NCBI RefSeq assembly: GCF_002953255.1
Contig: NZ_CP026498.1
Location: 9,388,066 to 9,452,065, forward strand
Reading direction: 5' to 3'
Length of the DNA: 64,000 nt
From: Streptomyces sp. CB01881
GTDB taxonomy: Bacteria; Actinomycetota; Actinomycetes; Streptomycetales; Streptomycetaceae
This document shows positions 8,714-16,253 of this stretch, in pieces. A model generated the notes under the pieces. That model made no database searches. It worked only from the letters and a program-made list of their open reading frames with translations, and was not told the DNA's origin. How positions within the stretch are numbered: the first letter of the stretch is position 1; every line of letters starts with the position of its first letter. The translations under genes were made by a program, and so were the position numbers.

Positions 8714-9160
8714 ATGACAGACGGCCTGACGCTGGACGAGTCCCTCCGGGCCCTCGCCGCACTTGAGGCGGTGTGGAAGGAGGACGACGAGGCGCTGACC
8801 GCGCTGGCCGCCGGCGGCCCGGGCGAGCAGCCGCTCCCGGCGCTGGTCGCGGCGTACGGCGAGCACGCCATCGACACCCTGATGGCGCTCGCCTTCGGCC
8901 TGCAGTCCAGCATGACCGACGAGGAGTTGGCGGAGCTCACCGATGCCGTGAGCGCCAACATCGGCGCCCGGATGGCCGCCCTGCTCGCCCAGACCCTGCG
9001 CGCCTGGGCCGGCACGGCCGCCGCCAACGACCTCGGAGCCACCAGGGCGATCGCCCGCACCGTCATCGACGCCCTGCGGGCGGTCACCGAGGAACCGGGC
9101 AAGACGGACGTCCTGCCGCTGCTCGCCACCTTCCGCACGTACGCGCTCAGCCACCCCTGA
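8714..9160 (+). CDS. Hypothetical acidic helical protein, 148 aa
   Basis: A 148-aa, Ala/Leu/Glu-rich, predicted all-helical soluble protein (for example MTDEELAELTDAVSANIGAR) with no signal peptide, membrane segment or Cys. I do not recognise its family. The start at ATG 8714 has no strong ribosome binding site. Codon bias is typical of the host, which supports a real gene. About 200 bases of non-coding DNA separate it from the next gene. Confidence 0.6.
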   Translation: MTDGLTLDESLRALAALEAVWKEDDEALTALAAGGPGEQPLPALVAAYGEHAIDTLMALAFGLQSSMTDEELAELTDAVSANIGARMAALLAQTLRAWAGTAAANDLGATRAIARTVIDALRAVTEEPGKTDVLPLLATFRTYALSHP

Positions 9161-9357
9161 GGGCTCCGCGGGGAGTTCGCGCGCCGCCGCCGGGCACCCG
9201 CCGCGCCCCGGCCCGGGGGACGCCCGGCGCTGCCCCGTCCGCGGGGTTCGTTCCGCCCGTGAACAGTTGATTGCATCCGTTGCCCCCGCTCCCCCGGCCT
9301 GCGCAGGATGGGCCGGTCCCCAGCGTCCGGGCGGGTCACAGGAGGCGATCAACCGTC

Positions 9358-10710
9358 GTGTCGGGTAAGCAGATTCACCTTGCCGCGTTCTTCCCGGGGA
9401 TCGGGAACTCCACCGTGTGGTCCGATCCGCGGGCCGGGAGCCAGATCGGCTTCGAGTCGTTCGTCCACCTCGCGAAGACGGCCGAGCGGGGGAAGTTCGA
9501 CTTCCTCTTCCTCGCCGAGGGCCTGCGGCTGCGGGAGCACAAGGGCGAGACCTACGAGCTGGACGTGGCCGGCCGGCCCGAGTCGCTGACCGTGCTGAGC
9601 GCGCTGGCGGCCGTCACCGACCGGCTGGGGCTGGCCGCCACCGTCAACTCGACGTTCAACGAACCGTACGAGGTGGCGCGGCGGCTGGCGACGCTGGACC
9701 ACCTGAGCGAGGGCCGGGCGGCGTGGAACGTGGTGACCAGCTGGGACGAGTTCACCGGGGAGAACTTCCGCCGGGGCGGCTTCCTGGCGGAGGCCGACCG
9801 GTACACCCGGGCCGCCGAGTTCCTCGCGACAGCACGGGAGTTGTGGGACAGCTGGGCCGAGGGCGACGTCCTGGCGGACGCCGTGGGCGGACGGTTCGTC
9901 CGGGCCGGGGCGGGCGGGTTCGCCCACCGGGGCCGGCACTTCGACATCTCCGGCCGGTTCAACACGCCCCGGCCGCCGCAGGGTCACCCGGTGATCATCC
10001 AGGCGGGCGAGTCCCCGCAGGGACGGGACTTCGCCGCCTCCGACGCCGACGTGATCTTCAGCCGGTACAGCAGGCTCGCCGAGGCCCGGCAGTTCTACCG
10101 GGACGTCAAGGGCCGGCTCGCCGCGCACGGCCGTTCACCCGAGCAGCTGAAGATCCTGCCCTCCGCCTCGTACGTGCTCGGCGACACCACGGAGGACGCG
10201 CACGAGCGCGCCGCCGAGATCCGCCGGGCGCAGACCGGCCCGCAGACCGCGATCGCCTACCTGGAGGCGATCTGGGGGCGGGACCTCTCCGACCACGACC
10301 CCGACGGCCCGCTGCCGGACGTCGACCCCGACCCGGACAGCCTGCTGCTCAAGGGGCACGCCCTGTTCCGGGTCGACCGGGAAGCGACGGCCCGGAAGTG
10401 GCGGACGCTCGCACAGGAACAGGGGCTGAGCATCCGGGAGCTGGTCACCGAGGTCACCGGACGCCAGACGTTCATCGGGACGGCGCGCGAAGTCGCCGAC
10501 GCGATCGACGGGTTCGTGCAGAGCGACGGCTCGGACGGCTTCGTCCTCACCCCGCACCTGACCCCGGGCGGCCTGGACGACTTCGTCGACCAGGTGGTAC
10601 CGCTGCTCCAGGAGAAAGGCGTGTACCGCGCCGACTACACCGGCAGCACGCTCCGCGACCACCTGGGGCTGACGGCCCCGAAGCAGCGGCTCCGGGAGGC
10701 GACCGCATGA
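9358..10710 (+). CDS. LLM-class FMN-dependent monooxygenase (NtaA/SnaA/DszA family)
   Basis: A 450-aa bacterial-luciferase-like flavin monooxygenase of the NtaA/SnaA/DszA group, which oxidise small organic or organosulphur compounds with FMNH2 supplied by a separate reductase. Family features are the N-terminal HLAAFFPGIGNSTVW, the FDFLFLAEG strand, ATVNSTFNEPYEVARRLATLDHLSEGRAAWNVVTS, the QAGESPQGRDFAA segment and the C-terminal YTGSTLRDHLGL. GTG 9358 is chosen because AGGAGG lies about 11 bases upstream. Its stop overlaps the next gene by 4 bases (ATGA); that gene is a deleted paralogue. The substrate cannot be told from sequence. Confidence 0.9.
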   Translation: MSGKQIHLAAFFPGIGNSTVWSDPRAGSQIGFESFVHLAKTAERGKFDFLFLAEGLRLREHKGETYELDVAGRPESLTVLSALAAVTDRLGLAATVNSTFNEPYEVARRLATLDHLSEGRAAWNVVTSWDEFTGENFRRGGFLAEADRYTRAAEFLATARELWDSWAEGDVLADAVGGRFVRAGAGGFAHRGRHFDISGRFNTPRPPQGHPVIIQAGESPQGRDFAASDADVIFSRYSRLAEARQFYRDVKGRLAAHGRSPEQLKILPSASYVLGDTTEDAHERAAEIRRAQTGPQTAIAYLEAIWGRDLSDHDPDGPLPDVDPDPDSLLLKGHALFRVDREATARKWRTLAQEQGLSIRELVTEVTGRQTFIGTAREVADAIDGFVQSDGSDGFVLTPHLTPGGLDDFVDQVVPLLQEKGVYRADYTGSTLRDHLGLTAPKQRLREATA

Positions 10711-11213
10711 CCGGGCAGAGCCGGAACCAGGGCCAGAGCCACGCGCAGGGCGGGGACCACCGGGAGGGCCGCGAGGACCGGGACGACCGGCAGCCCCCGC
10801 AGGACCGTTCCCGCCTGCACCTCGCCGTCGCGCTGGACGGCGCCGGCTGGCACCCCGCCGCGTGGCGTGCCGAAGGCGCCCGCCCCGCCGAGCTGTTCAC
10901 CGCCGGCTACTGGGCCGACCTGGTCGCCGAGGCTGAACGCGGCCTGCTCGACCTCGTCACCCTGGAGGACACCCTCGCCGTCCAGTCCTCCCGCTTCACC
11001 GGCCCCGACGACCGGACCGACCAGGTCCGCGGCCGCCTCGACGCGGTGCTGATCGCAAGCCGGATCGCGCCCCTCACCTCGCGGATCGGGCTCGTCCCCG
11101 AACTGCAACGGCGCGGGGCGTTCCGGACGGCGTACACGGCGGACACCCTCCGCGGCCACCTCGGCCTCCCCCGGCCGACCGGCCGCTACGCATCGGCCCG
11201 GGCGGCCGGCTGA
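10707..11213 (+). pseudogene. Internally deleted LLM flavin monooxygenase
   Basis: A 168-aa frame joining the two ends of the same family as the upstream gene. After a Gln/Arg/Asp-rich N-terminal stretch comes the family N-terminus (LHLAVALDGAGWHPAAWR through SRIAPLTSRIGLVP). It then jumps straight to the family C-terminus (ELQRRGAFRTAYTADTLRGHLGLPRP). The middle of the barrel, roughly 200 residues including the flavin and substrate regions, is missing. The join falls at a Val-Pro that occurs naturally on both sides of such a gap, which suggests a clean in-frame deletion. It still overlaps its partner by ATGA, so it may be translated, but catalysis is very unlikely. Confidence 0.8.
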
Positions 11214-11237
11214 GGCCCCGCGGCCTGCGGCCCGCGG

Positions 11238-11777
11238 TCAGGCGTCCAGGGGCTTGACCCAGCGGGTCCACTGCGGCTGGGGGCCGTAGCCGGCCGCCTT
11301 CCAGGTGCGCTGCCCGAGGCCGTTGCCATCCAGCACCATGGCGTCGGCGCGGCGTCCGCCGAGGGCGGTGAAGCGGGCCTCGGCAGCGGCCAGCAGGGCG
11401 GCGCCGATGCCGCGACGGCGGTGGGCGGGGTCGACGGCGAGACGGTAGAGGTGGCAGCGCCAGCCGTCCCAGCCGGCGATCACGGTGCCGACGACGGTCC
11501 CGGTGTCCGCGGCCGGCGTGGCGACGATCAGGCACTCCGGGTCGCGCTCCAGCAGAGCGGCCACACCGTCGGCGTCGTCCGTGATGCTGGTCCCCTTGGC
11601 CGCGCGGGCCCAGAGGGCGAGCACCGCGGGTATCTCGTCGGGGGTGGCGGCACGCAGCACGACGTCACCCGCGCCGGTGGCGGTCACGTCAGAGGTGACC
11701 TCGTCGGTCAGGTCGCCGGCGGTCAGGTCGCCGGCGGTCAGGTCGCCGGAGGGCTCGTCGGTCAGGTCGTCGGTCAT
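11238..11777 (-). CDS. GNAT-family N-acetyltransferase
   Basis: A 179-aa acetyltransferase. The GNAT core starts near residue 40 (VVLRAATPDEIPAVLALW) and shows the acetyl-CoA pyrophosphate loop RRRGIGAAL after the strand LYRLAVDP, and the C-terminal GYGPQPQWTRWVKPL. The first 35 residues are low complexity (GDLTAGDLTAGDLTDE), encoded by a 15-bp tandem repeat (GGTCAGGTCGCCGGC, three copies at 11706-11750). Translation could begin further in. Substrate unknown. Confidence 0.85.
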   Translation of the reverse strand: MTDDLTDEPSGDLTAGDLTAGDLTDEVTSDVTATGAGDVVLRAATPDEIPAVLALWARAAKGTSITDDADGVAALLERDPECLIVATPAADTGTVVGTVIAGWDGWRCHLYRLAVDPAHRRRGIGAALLAAAEARFTALGGRRADAMVLDGNGLGQRTWKAAGYGPQPQWTRWVKPLDA

Positions 11778-11837
11778 GTCGGTGTGTCTACCAGGCCGTT
11801 CGGCCCGTCCGCTGGTATTTCCGGACTCCGGACGGGC

Positions 11838-12533
11838 TCAGCCCTGCGGCGGGTCGAGCCGCCAGACCGTGGTGGTCTTGAGCGCCGCGTCCTCCAGGTC
11901 CGCGACCACCGGGACGTCGTACGCGGCCAGCGCGCTGAACCGCTCGCGCGGCAGGTAGGCCCGGCCCGGGTCGCCGACGATCACCACCGCGCCACGGGCC
12001 CGCGCCCGCTCCAGGAAGGGGAGGAAGCGGGCGGCCATCGCCCGCTCGTAGAAGACGTCGCCGGCGAGCACCACCTCGGCCGGTGCGCCGTCCCCGTCCA
12101 GCAGGTCCTCCACCGCGGCGTCGACCCGGACGCCGTTCGCCTCGGCGTTGACGTCGATGGCCGCCACCGCGTAGGCGTCGATCTCGGCGGCCCGTACCGA
12201 CCGCGCGCCGCGCAGCGCCGCCGCGATGCCCACCAGTCCGGACCCGGCCGCCAGGTCGAGCACCGTCCGCCCCGCGACCAGTTCCGGGTGGTCGAGCACG
12301 TACCGCGCGACGCCGACCCCGCCGGCCCAGGCAAACGCCCAGAACGGCGGCGCCAGGCCCACCTCGCCGCGCACAGCCTCCGTGGTCTCCCACAGCGCGA
12401 TGGCGTCCTGCGCCATGTGGAGGGTGACCTCGGGGACGAACGGCACCGGGGCCGGCCGGGTCTCACTCCGCACAAAGCTCCGGTCCGACAGCACAGTTGC
12501 ACCCGGATGAACGTCGCGCGTCTCGTTCAGCAT
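11838..12533 (-). CDS. Class I SAM-dependent methyltransferase (ETFB-lysine/METTL20-like)
   Basis: A 231-aa methyltransferase with SAM-binding motif I VLDLAAGSGLVGIAAALRGA, the acidic motif II AAEIDAYAVAAIDVNAEANG and the post-I motif VVLAGDVFYE. The fold and the PPFWAFAWAGGVGVARYVLDHPELVAGR stretch are typical of the PrmA/METTL20-like protein lysine methyltransferases, so a protein substrate is likely but not proven. ATG 12533 is chosen over upstream codons because the family N-terminus starts shortly after it. It is divergent from the ROK gene. Confidence 0.82.
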   Translation of the reverse strand: MLNETRDVHPGATVLSDRSFVRSETRPAPVPFVPEVTLHMAQDAIALWETTEAVRGEVGLAPPFWAFAWAGGVGVARYVLDHPELVAGRTVLDLAAGSGLVGIAAALRGARSVRAAEIDAYAVAAIDVNAEANGVRVDAAVEDLLDGDGAPAEVVLAGDVFYERAMAARFLPFLERARARGAVVIVGDPGRAYLPRERFSALAAYDVPVVADLEDAALKTTTVWRLDPPQG

Positions 12534-12846
12534 GTCCGCAGCATAGAGGCTCCGCGGGGGTATCCCGACCAGCCCGCGCCGCGCCGCGGGCAGGGGCGGG
12601 AGGGGGACGAGGGTGTGCCGGTGGTGCCGTGGAAGGGAGGAGCACGCACGGCGACCCGGTGCGTACCATTTCGATACCGAAGCCTTGGTGAGCTGCGAAG
12701 ATGCTCGCCCGCCGGGCCCGGGCCCGGGTAGCATCCGGCACGTGCCCTCCGGGCTGGCGCAGGCGGCTCAGCGCTGCCGTGCCCGCGGTCCGGGCGGCGG
12801 ACTCCCGCGGGACACCCGGCGGTCGGCATTCGGTGGTCGGCATTCG

Positions 12847-14091
12847 GTGGTCACCGCGCACTCGGCACCGCGCGCCAGGGCTGTCGCGCGAACGGCGAAG
12901 GGCAGCGTCTTGGCGGATCGGCTCACCGGAGGAGACTCCTCGCTGCTGCGGCGGATCAACGCGGCGGTCACGCTTCGGGCGCTGCGGGCCGGCCACTCGG
13001 TAACCCTCACTCAACTGGTCGGGGACACCGGACTGTCCCGGCCCACGGTGGAGGGCGTGATCGAGGGCCTGGTCGAGACCGGCCTGGTCGCCGAGGTGGA
13101 GCAGCCGCAGAACGGCGGCCAGCCCGGCGGCGCGGGCCGCCGGGGGCGTCCGGCCCGCTGGTTCCGGTTCCGCGCCGAGGCCGGGCACATCCTGGGCGTC
13201 GAGATCGGCGTGCACGACATCCGGGTCATCCTCGCCGACCTCACCGGCGAGGTGGTGGGCAGTCACTTCCGGACCGTCGAGGAGGGCGTCGACGCCGAGG
13301 AGCGGCTGACGGCCGTACGAACCGTCGTCGCCGAGGTCCTGCGCAAGGCCGGCGTCTCCCGGGACAACCTCTGGGCGGTCGGCGTCGGCACCCCCGGCAT
13401 CGTCGACCGCGACGGCACCGTGCAGCTCGGCACCGCCATGCCCGGCTGGACCGGCCTCGACCTGGGCGCCCGGCTGCGGCGCTCGTTCCGCTGCCCCGTG
13501 ATGATCGAGAACGACGCCAACCTGGCCGCCATCGCCGAGCACTGGCAGGGCGCGGCGGTCGGCGCGGACGACGTGGTCTTCGTGATGGCGGGCCTCAGCC
13601 CCGGCGCCGGCTCGCTGATCAACGGCAAGCTGCACCGCGGGTTCGGCGGCGCGGCCGGCGAGATCGGCGCCCTCCACCTGCTCGGCCAGGAGGTCACCCC
13701 CGAGCGCCTGCTCTCCACCACCGGCAAGCCGCTCAACCCGCTGGACGAGGCCGCCGTCGCCCGGGTGCTGAAGCTGGCCCGTGAGGGCGACGAGGTGGCG
13801 AAGGTGGCGATGGACCGCTTCCTGACCCGCCTGGTGCAGGGCGTCGCCGCCCTGGTCCTGGCGATAGACCCGCAGCTGGTCGTGGTCGGTGGCTGGGCCG
13901 CCGGCCTCGACGGCGTCCTGGAGCCGCTGCGCGAGCGCCTCGCCCAGTTCACCCTGCGCGCCCCCGAGGTGGCGCTGGCCGCGCTCGGCTCGGAGGTCGT
14001 CGCGATGGGCGCACTGCGGGTGGCGCTGGACCAGGTCGAGGAGCAGCTCTACGCGGTCGACCCGCCCACGGGCGCGGGCGCCCGGGCCTGA
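12847..14091 (+). CDS. ROK-family transcriptional regulator
   Basis: A sugar-responsive repressor of the NagC/Mlc/XylR type, about 414 aa. The N-terminal winged HTH covers LRALRAGHSVTLTQLVGDTGLSRPTVEGVIEGL. The ROK kinase-like domain follows with the phosphate-1 loop LGVEIGVHDIRVILAD, MIENDANLAAIAEHW and PGAGSLINGKLHRGFGGAAGEIG. The CxCGxxGCxE zinc motif that most ROK proteins carry after GEIGH is absent here (GEIGALHLLGQEVTPERLL), so this is a divergent ROK member. The start is uncertain: GTG 12847 and TTG 12910 are both possible, and a 14-bp duplication (GGTCGGCATTCGGT) lies just upstream. Confidence 0.85.
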   Translation: MVTAHSAPRARAVARTAKGSVLADRLTGGDSSLLRRINAAVTLRALRAGHSVTLTQLVGDTGLSRPTVEGVIEGLVETGLVAEVEQPQNGGQPGGAGRRGRPARWFRFRAEAGHILGVEIGVHDIRVILADLTGEVVGSHFRTVEEGVDAEERLTAVRTVVAEVLRKAGVSRDNLWAVGVGTPGIVDRDGTVQLGTAMPGWTGLDLGARLRRSFRCPVMIENDANLAAIAEHWQGAAVGADDVVFVMAGLSPGAGSLINGKLHRGFGGAAGEIGALHLLGQEVTPERLLSTTGKPLNPLDEAAVARVLKLAREGDEVAKVAMDRFLTRLVQGVAALVLAIDPQLVVVGGWAAGLDGVLEPLRERLAQFTLRAPEVALAALGSEVVAMGALRVALDQVEEQLYAVDPPTGAGARA

Positions 14092-14165
14092 CCCTGCCTG
14101 GGCCGGCGGTCTCCCGTGACGGCCTCTCCCGACGGCGGCCACCAACGACCACCACCGCCACCAAC

Positions 14166-14207
14166 GGCCCAGGCCCGGACGCCTGTGGGCGTGTCCGGGC
14201 CTGGGCC
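14166..14207. terminator. Bidirectional terminator between ROK and GntR genes
   Basis: A perfect 15-bp stem (GGCCCAGGCCCGGAC with GTCCGGGCCTGGGCC) with a 12-base loop sits in the gap between the two convergent regulators and can stop both transcripts. Confidence 0.82.
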
Positions 14208-14229
14208 TGAGGGTATTTCGGCAGGTGGT

Positions 14230-15027
14230 TCAGGAGGCGGTGCGCACCTCGGCGGCGGCACCGGTCGCGGCGCCGACGGGGGCGCCGACAGGGGTGACCT
14301 CGACGACGCCGGCCTCGCCGAAGGTGAGCTTGCAGGTGTCGGCGCGGTAGGTGGAGACGGCGAGGGCGACCAGGCGGCCGGCGGCGGCGTACTGGGTGGT
14401 CATCACCAGGACGGGCGAGCCGGGCGGGCGCTCCAGCAGGGCGGCCTCCTCGGCCTCGGCGACGCCCAGCTCGACGGCGCGGGACTCACCGTCGACCTCC
14501 AGGCGCTCCAGCTGGCGCAGCACCGAGCGGGCACGGTCGCTCTCGGCGCGGAAGCCGGGCAGGTGCGGCAGGGCGGCGGCGGGCACGTGCAGCGACTCGG
14601 TGGCCATGTTCTGGCCCTGGACCAGCCGCACCCGGCGGACGGTGTGCACGGTGGCGCCCTCGGCGATGCCGAGCGCCTTGGCGAGCCGCGCGGTGGCGGG
14701 GGCGGTGGTGCAGTCGACGGTGCGCCAGGCCTGGCTGCGGGCGGTGCCGGGCCAGCCCTCCTCGTGCCGGTTGACCGGGACGCCGACCCGGGGGGCGGCG
14801 ATCAGGGTGCCGATGCCGCGGCGGCGGACCAGCCGGCCCTCCAGCTCCAGCTGGTCGAGCGCCTGGCGCAGGGTGGCCCGGGCGACCCCGAAGCGGGCGG
14901 AGAGCTCGCGCTCGTTGGGCAGGACCTGGCCGGTGGAGAACTCCGTGTCGATCGCGCGGAGCAGCACCGTGCGCAGGTGCCAGTACTTCGGTTCCGGTAC
15001 CGCCGCGAGCTGTCCTGTCGTTCCCAC
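14230..15027 (-). CDS. GntR/HutC-family transcriptional regulator
   Basis: About 265 aa. The N-terminal GntR winged helix is clear (LPNERELSARFGVARATLRQALDQLELEGRLVRRRGIGTLI), followed by a UTRA-type effector domain (residues about 95-240) that in this subfamily binds sugars, sugar phosphates or related metabolites. GTG 15027 is preferred over GTG 15039 because GGAGG lies about 5 bases upstream of it. It is convergent with the ROK gene and divergent from xth. The target operon is not evident from the neighbours; self-regulation from the AT-rich site upstream is likely. Confidence 0.88.
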   Translation of the reverse strand: MGTTGQLAAVPEPKYWHLRTVLLRAIDTEFSTGQVLPNERELSARFGVARATLRQALDQLELEGRLVRRRGIGTLIAAPRVGVPVNRHEEGWPGTARSQAWRTVDCTTAPATARLAKALGIAEGATVHTVRRVRLVQGQNMATESLHVPAAALPHLPGFRAESDRARSVLRQLERLEVDGESRAVELGVAEAEEAALLERPPGSPVLVMTTQYAAAGRLVALAVSTYRADTCKLTFGEAGVVEVTPVGAPVGAATGAAAEVRTAS

Positions 15028-15117
15028 CGTGGCCTCCACCCTGTTTTGTCCGCCGTGCTGAAAGGAGGGCGGACCCGGCCCGCTGTCCGCTGTTGCGGCA
15101 GGTGGGAGAGCGGGCTT

Positions 15118-15165
15118 TATCCGTCCTTCTTTATTAAAGGTCCTTGCAGTAAGTGACCCTAGGGG
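15118..15165. promoter_or_regulatory. AT-rich promoter/operator region between GntR and xth
   Basis: An unusually AT-rich patch in this GC-rich sequence carries the near-palindrome CTTTATTAAAG (around 15128-15138) and, adjacent, GGTC...GACC arms (around 15140-15159). It lies upstream of the gntR start and is a plausible promoter and GntR operator. No clean -35/-10 pair can be assigned. The rest of 15040-15346 shows nothing further. Confidence 0.4.
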
Positions 15166-15346
15166 CTGCGTCGGGAGATGGTCAAGACCAATGACGGCGG
15201 TTGGTGCGGTTGTCCCGCGGGTTCACGTCGCGTTCACGACACTCCGATATCCGGACACCCGGCCGCCGACCCTTGGTACCCCGGCCCTTCCCCCGCGCTC
15301 GACGCGCCGCCGCCGCGCCGGCCGGGGGGCTCGATAGGCTTCCCGG

Positions 15347-16156
15347 GTGATTGTGGTGACGAGTGTCAATGTGAACGGGATCCGGGCGGCCGCCAAGAAG
15401 GGCTTCATCGAGTGGCTGGCGGCCACCGAGGCGGACGTGATCTGCCTGCAGGAGGTCCGCTCCGAGCCCGGGCAGCTGCCCGTGGAGCTGCGCGACCTGG
15501 ACGGCTGGCACGCGGTCTGGGCGCCGTCGGTCGCCAAGGGCCGTGCGGGTGTCGCCCTGCTGTCCCGGCAGGAGCCGGAGCGCACGGTGGTCGGATTCCA
15601 GTCCGAGGAATTCGACAATTCGGGCAGGTATGTGGAAATCGACCTTCCCGGGCTGACCGTGGCCAGCCTCTACCTCCCCTCCGGCGAAGTCGGCACCGAA
15701 CGCCAGGAGGAGAAGGAACGCTTCATGGCGGAATTCCTCGTCCACCTCGGCAGGCTCCGCACCCGGGCCGCCGCGGAGGGCCGCGAGGTCGTCGTCTGCG
15801 GCGACTGGAACATCGCCCACCGCCCGGAGGACCTCAAGAACTGGAAGGCCAACCAGAAGTCGGCCGGCTTCCTCCCCGAGGAACGTGCCTGGCTCACCCG
15901 CGTCTACGAGGAGGCCGGCTACGTCGACGTGGTCCGCCGCCTCCACCCCGACCGCACCGGCCCCTACTCCTGGTGGTCCTACCGCGGCCGGGCCTTCGAC
16001 AACGACTCGGGCTGGCGCATCGACCTCCAGGTCGCCACCCCGGGCCTCGCCGCCAAGGCCGTCGAGGCGTACGTCGAACGCGCCGAGACCCACGCCGAGC
16101 GCTGGTCCGACCACGCTCCGGTGACCGTGGCGTACGACCACGACCAACTCCTCTAG
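15347..16156 (+). CDS. xth: Exodeoxyribonuclease III
   Basis: An AP endonuclease and 3'-5' exonuclease of base-excision repair, 269 aa, normal length. Visible active-site motifs are NVNGIRAA, the metal ligand in LQEVR, the GDWNIAH motif, SWWSYR and the terminal catalytic SDHAPV. GTG 15347 is the start. A broken copy of its last 60 residues lies at 21.0-21.2 kb. Confidence 0.95.
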   Translation: MIVVTSVNVNGIRAAAKKGFIEWLAATEADVICLQEVRSEPGQLPVELRDLDGWHAVWAPSVAKGRAGVALLSRQEPERTVVGFQSEEFDNSGRYVEIDLPGLTVASLYLPSGEVGTERQEEKERFMAEFLVHLGRLRTRAAAEGREVVVCGDWNIAHRPEDLKNWKANQKSAGFLPEERAWLTRVYEEAGYVDVVRRLHPDRTGPYSWWSYRGRAFDNDSGWRIDLQVATPGLAAKAVEAYVERAETHAERWSDHAPVTVAYDHDQLL

Positions 16157-16205
16157 CACTTACCGAAGTTCGGGCAATTGCAGTGCCCCGCCCGCGCACG
16201 CGAAC

Positions 16206-16231
16206 GCCCGGCCGGGAGAGCCCGGCCGGGC
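16206..16231 (-). terminator. Terminator hairpin (GCCCGGCCGGG stem)
   Basis: A perfect 11-bp stem with an AGAG loop, between the convergent xth gene and the metalloprotease. The same stem, with an AGAC loop and the same GAAC flank, recurs at 19064-19089. Confidence 0.8.
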
Positions 16232-16253
16232 GCCAGTCGCGGTGCTCCGTGGA

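Noticed and set aside
10707..11213. A second functional LLM monooxygenase
   Set aside because: The length is about 40% of the family and the central barrel is absent.
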